Position numbers and translations under genes: made by a program. Positions 24,109 to 36,119 of a DNA stretch of 64,000 nucleotides are shown in pieces. Origin of the DNA: Siphonodentalium dalli (taxonomy: Eukaryota > Mollusca > Scaphopoda > Gadilida > Siphonodentaliidae); assembly GCA_032622095.1 (NCBI GenBank), contig CP136061.1, positions 130,028,754-130,092,753 of the forward strand, written 5' to 3'. The notes beneath the pieces are model-generated. The model did not search any database and was not told the DNA's origin. It worked only from the letters and a program-made list of their open reading frames with translations. Within the stretch, counting starts at the first letter, position 1. The number at the start of each line of letters is the position of its first letter.

Positions 24109-24539
24109 TCCCTGGTTAAGTGGTCCTGTAATTTGCTATGATGGTGGTGGATGGATCCTGCGAAATTGCTATGATGTCAGTAGAACAAACTGATGCTGTT
24201 AAAGACATGTACCATTATTTTTTTCTGAAGTTTTGCCGTGTTAGGCTAATATACCAGCGAATTTGAGAAAAAGCTATAGTGTATGCATGAACATTATATA
24301 TTGTCGGTGGTCTTCTTAAAGGTCGTATCCCAGGGAAAAAAACTAGAATTGGTATCTGCGAATAACTTTGCACAGTAACACTTTATATCACAGTTGTTAT
24401 AATAGATACGCTTTCATTTTAAGTTATATCTAGTTGGTGAGAAAACATTATTTTATTGTGTTATACCACACTTTAGAAGTTATAAATCGAAATCTTGTCC
24501 ATACGACATTGTAGTTTTGACGATTAATTCCCGCGACTA

Positions 24540-25570
24540 CGTGAGTCCAGGGATGTGGCTAGAGGGGGGGGGGGGTATGTCTGACCCCCCCCCCCCCCCC
24601 CCAGCAGAGAGCTATATTTTCAATAGTTGGAAATTCCTAATTTCAGGTAAAAACAATTTATTGGGGGGAATTTATTGTTTTTCGACCAATATTTGCATAT
24701 GTTCCTATTTTTTGTCAATTTTTTTGACAGAAATGGTCATCAGTTGGAAATTTTCCAACCTTAGGGGGGTGACAGGTTGGAAATTTCCAACACTTGGAAA
24801 GCTTGTGTCCTGGTCCCTCCCCCGTGGCCAGTCATAAACTTCTAGTTCATTTAAGAAAACAATATTGTCATACAATTGGTCAACATTTTCAAAATTTTCG
24901 CACACCGGGCCGAACGATGGTCGGCCCGGTGTGCCATTGCCCCATCCACATGGCCAATACAAAACGGCTAATTAGTTTAGCAAAACAATATTTTACTACA
25001 TTTGGTCAAACTTGTAGACATAAATGGTCATCAGTTGAAGAATTTTCCAACCTGAGGGGGGGGGGGCATGAGGTTTGAACTTTCCAACACTAGGAAAGCT
25101 TCAGTTGAGGCCAGTCTAGATGCTAGGATTTGCGATTTTCTTGTATAGTTTTCAAAATTTTCTCACACCGGGCCGAACAACCATGGTCGGCCCGGTGTTT
25201 CCTGGTCTGTTGACGGTAGCTGTGTGCATTTGTCTGGAATTAGACCACTAGTTGTTTTTTGGGGGGGGGGCAATTTTCAGGTTAAAATATCTTAATGTTC
25301 TCATACTGGGAACATAGAAGCATGGCTTATGAATATATAGGAAATTAGGCCTGAGCATGAGGTACAAGGGGGGGGGGGGTGCAAATGGAATTGGAATTAT
25401 GCAAAAAGTTGTGTTGGTGTGATTCCGACTCAAAGGGGGGGGGGGGTGCAAATGGAATTATGCAAAAAGTTGTGTTGGTGTGATTCCGACTCAAAGGGGG
25501 GGGGGTGCAGTTGGAATTTCCCAAGGTGAACACCCCCAACGGAGACCATCTAGCCACATCCCTCCGTGAG
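24540..25570. mobile_element. Inverted-repeat element with G/C tracts, nested
   Basis: The left edge 'ccagggatgtggctaga' and right edge 'tctagccacatccctcc' are inverse. Inside are several G or C homopolymers, two copies of a hairpin CACCGGGCCGAAC...GGTCGGCCCGGTG (24902 and 25166), and three tandem units 'gcaaatggaattatgcaaaaagttgtgttggtgtgattccgactcaaagg'. It interrupts the left arm of the giant element. Confidence 0.75.
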
Positions 25571-27299
25571 TCTCTGTCACTCGGGACATGCCAGGAGGAT
25601 ACGCCCTCGGGTCATTCTTCTTCAAAAACAATCCAATCAGAATTATGAATTATCATATAGTCGGATTCCTTATGTCGAAAAAAATGGTCGCGCGTTTTCG
25701 GAATGTTAAAAGCGATATGAGAACAGTTTCTACACCACCGGTGTGTCTATTTTCAGAATCTACCTGTTTCCAGCTTGATATTTTAGTGGAAACAGGTTTG
25801 TGTGAGGCTTTTGTTTGTGTACCCCTCTATTTTTTCCCCGTCCAACTGGTAATAAAAACATGCTATTACGCATAGCAAGTTCGGTAAGTGGCTTTCTTTG
25901 TTCTTGGAAATCGAAAAACATGGGGAGGTCTTAATTACTTAATTATATATCTTAATAAGGAATAGTGTCATAATATCATCAGATGAAATGGATTTATGAC
26001 TGCATTTTCAATTTTCTTTCCCAAATATTAAGGTATTGTATATTCTTAAAATGAGCTACATCACATATAGACGAACATGAACAATCTACAAGGATATCTT
26101 GATCATATGCCACAAACAAAACTTCGATACATCAATTTTTGGTAAAGATATCGCAGAAAAGCTAACCCTACCCCCACCCTCGCTGATTTCACAAGTCAGA
26201 TTCCTTTGGTCGAAAACAATGGTCGCGCCATTTCGGATTGTCTAAGACGACATGCGAACGGTTTATTTGTCAATAGCGTGTCTACTTTCAGAGTTTACCT
26301 GTGTCCAGTTGAAATTTTATTGGAAAAAAGTGTTTTTGAACTGTTTTAAGAATTTAAAGAGCGTTTACTTATTATACAAATATTAATCCTCATAACTAAC
26401 TTTCTGGTGGACTGTGCGAGTTGAAATTAACAAAAGTATCAAATATGGCGGTCTACTTTCAGAGTCTACTTGTTTCCAGTCTGACATTTTAGTGGAAACA
26501 AATTGTTTGGACGGTTTAAAAAATTTAAAGAGCGTTTCCTGATTATACATATATTAACTAACACGATTAGCCTTTTCATGAATTGTGCGAGTTTAAATTA
26601 TGCACATATGTCAAGTATGACTCTGAAATGTATTTTTGAGAATGGTGTCGTCAGATAAGTCTCCGCGGGTGCAGTACTACAGTTGTGAACAAAACTAACG
26701 TTGAACCCTATAGAGAGCGTTTCCTGGTTATAACAAATATAACTAACACGATTAGCCTTATCATGGATTGTGCGAGTTCAAATTATGCACATATATCAAG
26801 CATGACTCTGAAATGTATTTGTGAGAATATTGGTATCGTCAGATAAGTCTATGCGGGTACAGTACTACAGTTGCGATCAAAATTTAACGTTGAACCATAT
26901 AGATAGTTTGACAATTTACTAAAATGTTCACAGTGGTGGAACTTAATGGCTATCATATATGCATGGCTCTTACATGTAATCTATCGTAACTACATGTGAT
27001 TTTACAAAATTAACTTGCAATATAGTCAGGCCACCAGATACAGTAGTTGATAAAAAATATGGTTCACATCAATCATATACATATACATCACAATCATGTG
27101 CTTCAGTGATAATGTCCACTACTCTACAAATGTAATGTGTATCAAGACTAAAGTTTCAGGATATCGTTGTAAAATTGATTGATGGTGTTTTTTCATCAAT
27201 TGACAAAATTAATGTTTATTGCCAGGACGAAGTACCGCATAATACGGAGTTGTGTGCTAACAAATCTGCGAGTCATATTTATGTAAGTGTCAGTCAAAA

Positions 27300-28390
27300 C
27301 TTTTAAAACATGGGAATATTTTTTTTATTTCGTGACCACGAAATACTAATTCGTGGCCACGAAATAACTTATTCGTGGCGACGAAATAAATAATTCGTGG
27401 CCACGAAATAACTAATTGTGATATACGATCGTCAGTCCCATTGTTGTAATGGAAGCGGATAGAGATGATCTGGTTGTAGTTGTCCACCATCTTGGCATGA
27501 GCCACGGCGATTTGAGATAAAGGGTGTTGTAGGGTGGCCCGTAAAACAAATTAAGTAATCATCCCTTTCACCAACCCGATCCAATGTTGCCGCCGCCCTG
27601 TGTGGGTGTGTTAAATAGGCACCCACGACATTCAGTATATCTTGGGGCCACCCTACAGCACCAATTTATACCACATCAAACGGATAAGGGGCCGAGAAAT
27701 TGTATAGGTGCCATATTTGGACCCATCTGGGGTGGCCATTTTGGATCGGGGATGGTGAAAGCGGGTGAATATTTAGTTTGTCTCAGGGGTCACCCTACAA
27801 CATGCACTGTACCATATATGGACCCCTCTGATCAGTTATCATTTTCGCTAGAGTGCATGGGCTGAAGGTGTGAAAATTTAGCTTGCTTTGCGAGCCACGG
27901 TACAAACACCCTTTATTTGATCTATATCGTTCAAGTGACCGAGAAATAATGTGTACCTCTTTGACCCCTTCTGAGCGGCGACCATTTTGGATCGGGGTGA
28001 AATTTATAAGTTTTGGGCCCACCCTACCAAACCCCTTATTTGACTTAAATTGGCCAATATGCCGAGAGAAATGTCATTCCCAGTCCATCCCTTGTGGTAA
28101 AAACTAATGAATATTCAGTTTGTCTTGGAGCCACCTGACCCGTGTTTCCCCATTCTCTCTGGGCTAGTTTATATCGGACGTTCCTATCCCCATATATAGA
28201 GCCCGGGTCCCACGCCATAAGGTTGTTTGTAGTAGCTTCTTTGCGATCGTATGCATTGTTTCTAAAACATCAACTTAGTGTAACCATACCGTAAATGTAT
28301 CTGGATATATGCAAAGGCCACGAATTAGTTATTTCGTGGCCACAAAATAGTTATTTCGTGGCCACAAAAAAAAAAATTCCCATGTCCTAA
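27300..28390. mobile_element. Family M element with TTCGTGGCCACGAAATA ends
   Basis: The left end has 'acatgggaatatttttttta' then four TTCGTGGCCACGAAATAA-type palindromic units. The right end has two such units then 'aaaaaattcccatgt', the inverse. The interior has diverged ~125-bp units containing 'gccaccctac', 'ccattttggatcgggg' and 'gaccgagaaat'. Frames open across it (27.3-28.1 kb) are repeat-driven. It is nested in the centre of the giant element. Confidence 0.75.
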
Positions 28391-28945
28391 ACCAGCCACC
28401 GTAGCTTATGGATCATTCTGTTTTAGTATTAAATTTGGAGAAACCAGACCAGCATCCATGTAACAACTACAACAACTCATCTATGCCAATGATATGTTTA
28501 GCCATATACCTGTGGATAGGGTGGTATTGTTTAACATGTTAAACAATGTTATCATGTCCATATGTATTGCTAAATATTGCTGGGCTTATATAGATGGTTG
28601 TTCTATAATTCCCGGTCGGGTTTATCCGATGCAGTTAATACTCAAATGTGAAATTTGAGATATACCTGGTCGTCAAAGTGAACCAGATGTCTTATTTTAG
28701 GCTAGCAACGGTTGCTAATCAAATACCACAATGGTGTACTAATCAGTCATTGGTATTGCCTTAATTTAGTCAGTGTCTAATCACATGGTGCTGGTTTTGT
28801 TCAAAGTTGGGCACATGCATGTCTAAAACTATGCAGCCATGTTCTGCATAGGCCACTGATCATTATAAGATCGGGAGACTTTGCCACCGGTCCCGATAGC
28901 TCCTTAGTAACGGTTACTAAGAACCTACTCGGAATTTGCAGGAAA

Positions 28946-29239
28946 ATGCAACTATGGTTGATATTTATTTTACTCATTAAGCTCTACTTTATTGGAAATT
29001 CGAATTTACTTGATTTTCACAACTATACACCAAGCGAGGAGATTAACTGTGGTCAGAATATTGATGGTGAATGTTGGGTTTCCGTCACTGTACTGAAGTT
29101 GGCCAAAAGTAACTGGCGTGGGAAGTGTGAAAGCAAAGCCTATACTGCTATAGTAAAGATCTCAGCTGCACCGAGATGTCCATTTAAGAGTAGCACAAAT
29201 CCTGCAAAAACACATATTCTCTCAGTGCATGTGGGATAA
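28946..29239 (+). CDS. Short ORF with signal-peptide-like start, unknown
   Basis: 97 codons from an ATG to a TAA. The N-terminus MQLWLIFILLIKLYFIG is hydrophobic and could be a signal peptide or anchor. The rest has four cysteines (INCGQ, GECW, GKCE, PRCP) as in small secreted proteins. No family was recognised. It lies in the unique centre of the giant inverted-repeat element, between its two arms. No promoter, intron or polyadenylation signal was established. A chance ORF is possible, and a splice donor-like GTAAAG occurs near 29154. Confidence 0.25.
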   Translation: MQLWLIFILLIKLYFIGNSNLLDFHNYTPSEEINCGQNIDGECWVSVTVLKLAKSNWRGKCESKAYTAIVKISAAPRCPFKSSTNPAKTHILSVHVG

Positions 29240-30342
29240 ACTCCGATGACAACGATTGAGTTAATGACAACGAACAACTACCATCTATACATGTGTATTT
29301 GTGACACTACATCCCGTTATGATCAACGATGTGGTTTTCAAACTAGTCAGTGGACAACAGGACAGACAAGTATAAAATAAAACAATAATATAATATGTAA
29401 TCACATCGTGAACAGTCTTGTTATGAATATTTTCATTTGATTCAACAGGCTGCATCTTGTCCAAATTAAAAAACCAGTCAACACTTACTTTTGCCAATTA
29501 CTGTATATTGAGGCATAACTATATCATATCTTGCTACTATTAAATCACGGATAGTTACTGTGGGTCAAACACGAGTGTTAAACTTCATATATAGTTGCGC
29601 ACGATTGCCAATAAGTGATATTACAATCAACGTTTGAGCATAACACGAAATTCTCCATAGGGTTAAGTGTTAAATTTTGATCGCAACTGTAGCCAGCAAG
29701 AATCATCTGATCACATCCATTCTTTTTAAAACTAAGTCTGTGTTTCATACTTAGTATTTTTTAGGAATATCAGTACATGTACGCGCATATCATAATGCAC
29801 AAAGTTGCGCCATTTATCCAAAGTACTAGTATCTCCATAGGGCTCAGTGTTAAATTTTGATCACAACTGTAGCCAACAAGAATTAACCGATCACATAAAA
29901 AAATTCCAAAATACATGTAACGGTCATATGTAGTAGTTTGGAGAAGTTTCAAATCGCACCGATCACCATACGCCTTAAGTATATCTCAAATATCACCATA
30001 CGCATCTATCGTTTTCTGTAAATACGAAACGCTCTCTAAATTATGTTGACCCCGATTTAGGCCGACCCGCCAAAATTCAAGAATGGAAACAAGTCAATCC
30101 TGAAAACACACCTACTAGGCATACAGAATCCGTTTTCAGATCGCTTTTAACAAACCAAAAATGCAAAATGACATAAGGAATCCGACTAATATCAGAAACG
30201 GTTTCGAAAATAAAAATTACGACATTTTATAATTAAAGAATTATTTTCTCGAGGAACCCAGATACGACATTTTAGAACACCAATATCCCTGATAAACATC
30301 GAAAAATGTCTTTATATTTGAAATATTGACAAGTTATCTCAT

Positions 30343-30925
30343 GAACCTATCGTCGGTGGGCTTCTAAAAGGGTCGTACCTGCCATTTTGGCGCGAAACTT
30401 TATTGCATTTTTTTGAATCTACGGGTTCAATTACATAATTTCCTCATATAACTTGTCAATATTTCAAGTATAAATGCCATTTTTCGATGATTTTTGTAAG
30501 TCAAAAATCATATGTGGTATAAGTCATGCACGGTCAACACCGAGGCATTGCAATGCGACAGGCAAATCGGATTTGATTAATAGTTACTGGGGGCTTGGTG
30601 TATATGTATCTGTGCACATGTTTGTACAACCCACGTATTCAAGCTATTCCGTGGCATCAGATGGTGAATATGTAAGTGTATCAATTTGATAACTGATATA
30701 AAGTGTTATTGTGCAAAGTTATTCACAGATACCAATTCTAGTTCCAGATATAAATAGTTTTTATGTCTCCTGAACAATTTGAATTGATTTTCCTGAGGTA
30801 CGACCTTTTAGAAGCCCGCCGACGTTATGTAATCGAACCCGTAGATTCCGAAAATGTAATAAAAAGTTTCGCGCCAAAATGCAGGTACGACCTTTTAGAA
30901 GCCCACCGACGATATTTTAAAATAT
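30343..30925. repeat. Inverted repeat, GTCGGTGGGCTTCTAAAAGG arms
   Basis: 'tcgtcggtgggcttctaaaa ggg tcgtacctgcca...cgcgaaacttta' (30349) is inverse to 'aaagtttcgcgccaaaatgcaggtacgaccttttagaagcccaccgacga' (30860-30912), arms about 95 bp. A third inverted copy of the outer part lies at 30797-30826, so one arm carries a local duplication. It sits in the right arm of the giant element. Confidence 0.8.
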
Positions 30926-31189
30926 TTTAACCGTGGTTGTTCACGTGTTTGCAAAACTACAGGAATAACCATTTTAATTATGGTCGGTTTGCACAGTTTG
31001 TCATTATTTAAATATTTTACAATATATATGTTTTTGAATGTGTTATAAACATAAACATATAATGTATCCATTCGGTCATAGTATATAGCCAATGGTCCTG
31101 AAAAGTATAACACGCTAAATTTTCTTAATGGCATCAGTACGTCCAACCAGCTAGCGCAAATTAGCAGGACCACTTAACCAGGGTGATTT

Positions 31190-32495
31190 AATTTAAACGG
31201 ACATATGGCTCATTTTAATCTAAAATATATGTATACACAATTTGGTTATATATATAGCCTATAGGGAAAATATATGTCGATAAATACACATACCGAAGTA
31301 ATCAAGGCTCATTGGGATATTCCAGCTGTTTTCAAAAATCCGCACAGTGATACAGACACTCTTTATTTACACCCTACTGGGAATAGACTAACAAAGAACG
31401 CTCTTTAGTGTTTCATTTTGACGATATTTCTAAATTCTATGAGTTGAATCGTGAATGTCTTTGCGCAGCATAAAAAGTTTCACGTATTAATCGACCTATT
31501 TTACCCCTGAGCTAGATTATGATCTACCCTGAAACGGACTGGAATGTGACACAATTAACCAAGTAATCTAGGTACAGTTTGGGACTCAAATCCGACATAT
31601 GTAGGCCAGTACCAGATTCACAGAAAGTCTAGTTGCTTAGATTCCCTTCATTTTCGAGCCATCAAGAAACTGAACTTGTGAGGGGGGGGGGGGGGGGTAG
31701 TCGAAAAGATTTTCGTGTTTTGTTTTTAGGCCAACAAAATTTATGCTAATATCTTGGCGCAGAGATGATCCAAAAACAAAAAACTGCCTGAGATATATAT
31801 ATATATATATGACAGTTATATGTTTACCGGGAAATATATGACATTGGCATTCTTAACCAATACATAATCACTTACTATTCTGAAACTTAACCCTCCCCCT
31901 AAAAACCAAGCAGTGAAACTTTCGAATCGATCACCCCTTGGTCCTTCATCAGATTTTAATGATCTTCTGTATGTTGATGAACCAATATTGGGGGGGGGGG
32001 GGTGTGGTATTTAAAATAAGCGGGTTTCATCTAAATGAAATTTGGTATGGAGTTTCACCAATCATGACCACTTTCAAAAGATGTGCAAATAATGTTGTTC
32101 ACGTTTTCCATTTTAGAGTTATCCTTCTTTGTTTATCTGGAAATCATTTCTTTATGTTGAGTCATGGGTTATCGGATCTGAATGAAATTTGATATGGAGT
32201 TTGTCATCACTATTGGTTTCAAAAAGAGTACCCAATGACGTTTGCAGTTTCATTTTGTCTTGAGTTATCGACCTTAGTTTGTCAATTTCTCGCAAGTTTG
32301 GTCTGTCCGGCTTGAGAGCTCAAACGCATATGAACCGATTTCCATAATTATGGGTATTCATGCAGTTTTTATTGTCATCACAGGCCAGATTAATACATAT
32401 TTCGAATTAATATCAGAAAATAAATAAACCTCAGCGCAATTCCACCTTGGCAGGGGGATACTCTTGTGTGGTGTACTTGATTACTCCCACTTGTT
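31190..32495. other. Non-genic; G-tracts and diverged repeat
   Basis: G homopolymers at about 31682-31698 and 31990-32002. Between 31.95 and 32.28 kb 'aatgaaatttg.tatggagttt' repeats about 160 bp apart. No gene seen. Confidence 0.5.
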
Positions 32496-32499
32496 ACGC

Positions 32500-32655
32500 T
32501 CCAAACGTTTTTTTTGATATTTTTGTTCTAAAAATAGCCCCGTTTACTGTCCCCGAGATTATATGAGAAAAATTCTCAATAAATTTAATATTAGTTGATA
32601 CAAGTTTTTCCGGACAAATGTTCTCAATTCATATGTATTATTTTATACCCCGGAC
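32500..32655. repeat. Partial copy of family K
   Basis: 'tttgttctaaaaatag ... aatattagttgataca...ttccggacaaatg...tattattttatacccc' resembles one arm of K (40.6-41.1 kb). Confidence 0.55.
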
Positions 32656-32851
32656 TCTCTATAACTTGCTGGGAAGGGATACACTATTTGATAGTGATAG
32701 GATCGAAGGCAGTCAGTCATGACAAAATCACCCCTAACAATATATATGTATAGTCTATTAATATTAGATTTATTTGTAACTGAACTTTCCCTGTCTGCGT
32801 ATTGTAAATAAAATTATCCTGTGCTATCCTTAAAATAGCCCAACAGTAATC

Positions 32852-33302
32852 CTTGAAATAGTGTGTCTGTCATTTGCAGAATGGGGTCCCCAGAGTGTGA
32901 ATTTAGTGACACTATCATGGATGGCAGGCTAGTGTCACCAAGTTCAGCCTCTGATAACCTCATTCTGCTTAAGCTTCAACTGCTATCTGAAACCTGGGAT
33001 CAGATTGAAGTTTGCCAGGTGTTGGTGATGTTCGCCCATTAGTCACCTCGATTATGTATTTCATCTTCTGCAAATTAAAGGATATAGAAACTGAACAGAA
33101 CAGAATGGGAAAAAGTAGCTAATAGTTAAAAACAATGTTAATTTGAGGCCAGAAGATACTTCCCAGAGGACGAGGCATAAACAGAATGAGGTACCCAGAG
33201 GATGAATTTGGTGATTCCAGCCCTCTGTGCGGGGTAGTATCACTAAATTCACCCTCTGGGGACCTCATTCTGCAAATGGCAGACACACAATTTCAAGGCT
33301 TG
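32852..33302. mobile_element. Family D palindromic element, long form D1
   Basis: It begins CCTTGAAATAGTGTGTCTGTC then 'atttgcagaatg.ggtccccagag'. It ends in the inverse, 'ctctggggacctcattctgcaaatggcagacacacaatttcaagg'. The interior contains 'ctcgattatgtattt...ggatatagaaactgaacag', shared with D3 and D5. About 450 bp. Confidence 0.85.
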
Positions 33303-33383
33303 CCAAACAGAGCTCTGAATCTTCCTTTCTAAAGAATCCCCAGATTTATTAACAATATAATGAATGAAAGTGTCAATGACACT

Positions 33384-36118
33384 GTAGCTCAACTTGGAAA
33401 GGGAATAATTTAATGTATTACAGTCAATGGAGCCATTAGGAATGTGGAAAGTTGAATATATAATACATGTTTATAGACATGAAGAGAAAAGTAAAATCCA
33501 AGATGGCTGCTGGCCAAAATGAGTCGTTCCCATCTACATGTCATCGTTAACATCCATGACAAATTTTATGACGATCAGACTGAAGGTACGACCTGTAGCC
33601 CATGCTAAAGAATTTAGTCATACAAAGAGTAAAATCCAAGATGGCTGCTGGCGGCCATGTTTTTTGGCCGAATGATCCCAAAATGACTCGTTCCCATCTA
33701 CATGTCATTATTAACATTCATGACAAATTTTATGATGATCAGACTAAAGGTAGGACATGTAGCCCGTGCTAAAGAATTTAGTCATACAAAGAGTAAAATC
33801 CAAGATGGCTGCTGGCGGCCATGTTTTTGGCCGATTGACCCCAAAATGAGTCGTTCCCATCTACATGTCATCGTTAACATCCATGACAAATTTTATGATG
33901 ATCAGACGAAAGGTACGACCTGTAGCCCATGCTAAAGAATTTAGTCATACAAAGAGTAAAATCCAAGATGGCTGCTGGCGGCCATGTTTTTGGCCGAATG
34001 ACCCCAAAATTACTCGTTCCCATCTACATATCAATATTATCATCCATGACAAATTTCATGATCATCAGACGAACAGTACGACCTGTGGCCCGTGCTAATG
34101 GATTAAATTTTTAAATCCAAGATGGCCGCTGGCGGCAATGTTTTTTGTCCGAATGACCCCAAAATGACTTGTTCCCATCTACATTCCAATTTCAACAACC
34201 ATGACAAATTTTATGATGATCAGACTAAAGGTACGATCTTTAGCCCATGCTAAAGGATTTAGTCATACAAAGAGTAAAATCCAAGATGGCTGCTGGCGGC
34301 CATGTTTTTCGGCCGAATGACCTCAAAATGACTCGTTCCCATCTACATGTCATTATTAACATTCATGACAAATTTCATGATGATCAGACTAAAGGTACAA
34401 CCTGTAGCCCGTGCTAAAGGATTTAGTCATACAAAGAGTAAAATCCAAGATGGCTGCTGGCGACCAGGTTTTTTGGCCGAATGACCCCAAAATTACTCGT
34501 TCCCATCTACATGTCATTGTTAACATCCATGACACATTTTATGATCATCAGACTAAAGGTACGACCTGCAGCCCGTGCTAAAGAATTTAGTCATACAAAG
34601 GGTAAAATCCAAGATGGCTGCTGGCGGCCATGTTTTTGGGCCGAATGACCCCAAAATTACTCGTTCCCATCTACATGTCAATATTATCATCCATGACAAA
34701 TTTCATGATGATCAGAAGAACAGTACGACCTGTGGCCCGTGCTAATGGATTAAATTCTTAAATCCAATATGGCCACTGGCAGCCATGTTTTTTGTCTGAA
34801 TGACCCCAAAATGACTCGTTCCCACCTACATTCCAATTTCAACAACCATGACAAATTTTATGATGATCAGACTAAAGGTACGACCTGTAGCCCGTGCTAA
34901 AGGATTTAGTCATACAAAGAGTAAAATCCAAGATGGCTGCTGGCGGCCATGTTTTTTGGCCGAATGACCCCAAAATGACTCGTTCCCATCTACATGTCAT
35001 TATTAACATTCTTGACAAATTTTATGATGATCAGACTAAAAGTAGGACCTGTAGCCCGTGCTAAAGGATTTAGTCATACAAAGAGTAAAATCCAAGATGG
35101 CTGCTGGCGACCATGTTTTTTAGCCGAATGACCCCAAAATTACTCGTTCCCATCTACATGTCATTGTTAATATCCATGACAAATTTTATGATGATCAGAC
35201 TAAAGGTACGACCTGCAGCCCGTGCTAAAGAATTTAGTCATACAAAGAGTAAAATCAAAGATGGCTGCTGGCGGCCATGTTTATTGGCCGAATGACCCCA
35301 AAATTACTCGTTCCCATCTACATGTCAATATTATCATCCATGACAAATTTCATGGTGATCAGACGAACAGTACGACCTGTGGCCCATGCTAATGGATTAA
35401 ATTTTGAAATCCAAGATGGCTGCTGGCGGCCATGTTTTTTGTCCGAATGACCCCAAAATGACTCGTTCCCATCTACACTCCAATTTCAACAGCCATGACA
35501 AATTTTATGATGATCAGACTAAAGGTACGACCTGTAGCCCGTGCTAAAGGCTTTAGTGGTCATACAAAGAGTAAAATACAAGATGGCTGCTGGCGGCATG
35601 TTTTTTGGCCGAATGACCCCAAAATGACTCGTTCCCATCTACATGTCATTATTAACATTCTTGACAAAATTTATGATGATCAGACTAAAAGTACGACCTG
35701 TAGCCCGTGATAAAGAATTTAGTCATACAAAGAGTAAAATCCAAGATGGCTGCTGGCGGCCATGTTTTTGGGCCGAATGACCCCAAAATTACTCGTTCCC
35801 ATCTACATGTCAATATTAACATCCATGACAAATTTCATGAAGATCAGACAAACAGTACGGCCTGTAGCCCGTGCTAATGGATTGAATTTTGAAATCCAAT
35901 ATGGCCACTGGCGGCCATGTTTTTTTTCCGAATGACCCCAAAATTAATTATTCTGGTCTAAATGTTGATGTCAACAGCTATGACAAATTTCATAATGATC
36001 CGACGAAAGGTACGACCTGTAGCCTGCATTGTTGACGCCTTACGTACACACGCATACACGGACGACGGACGACAAAGCCATGGCAATAGCTCAAACTTTA
36101 CAAAGTAAAGTTGAGCTA
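33384..36118. repeat. ~160-bp satellite array with four-monomer higher-order units
   Basis: About 16 monomers, tracked by the phrase 'ccaagatggctgctgg'. Spacings from 33636 are 164, 163, 154, 164, 164, 164, 154, 165, 164, 164, 155, 167, 163, 154. The 154-bp step marks a variant monomer with 'gctaatggattaaatttt' and 'acattccaatttcaacaacc', at 34117, 34763 and 35411 (646 and 648 bp apart) and near 35895. The array is bounded by TAGCTCAACTT (33384) and AAGTTGAGCTA (36108-36118), as if it is the interior of a mobile element. The tail carries 'gacgacggacgac' and 'ccatggcaatagctcaaac'. Several 60-80 codon frames inside are repeat artefacts. Confidence 0.9.
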
Positions 36119-36119
36119 A

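Larger units (their letters stand above)
24109..31184. mobile_element. Giant ~7.1-kb inverted-repeat element with nested insertions
   Basis: The outer ends are exact inverses: CCCTGGTTAAGTGGTCCTG at 24109 and CAGGACCACTTAACCAGGG at 31167-31184. Further inward the arms remain homologous: 'ACTAGAATTGGTATCTGCGA ataactttgcac' (24343) pairs with 'gtgcaaagttattcacagataccaattctagt' (30711); 'tagtcggattcctta' (25658) with 'taaggaatccgacta' (30175); and 'gagcgttt' blocks of 26.3-26.8 kb with 30.03 kb. The left arm spans about 24.1-26.95 kb and includes a later 1-kb insertion; the right arm spans about 29.6-31.18 kb. The left arm also holds repeated ~200-300 bp units ('gtgcgagtt.aaattatgcacatat'). The middle holds a second inverted element and a 97-aa ORF. 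No transposase was recognised. Confidence 0.6.

Noticed and set aside
27330-28380. CRISPR-like array of TTCGTGGCCACGAAATA repeats
   Set aside because: Spacers are only a few bases, repeats are palindromic and inverted at the two ends, and the genome is eukaryotic.
33702-35710. 60-77 codon ORFs with MTNFMMIR... repeats
   Set aside because: They are translations of the satellite monomer and recur every ~164 bp.
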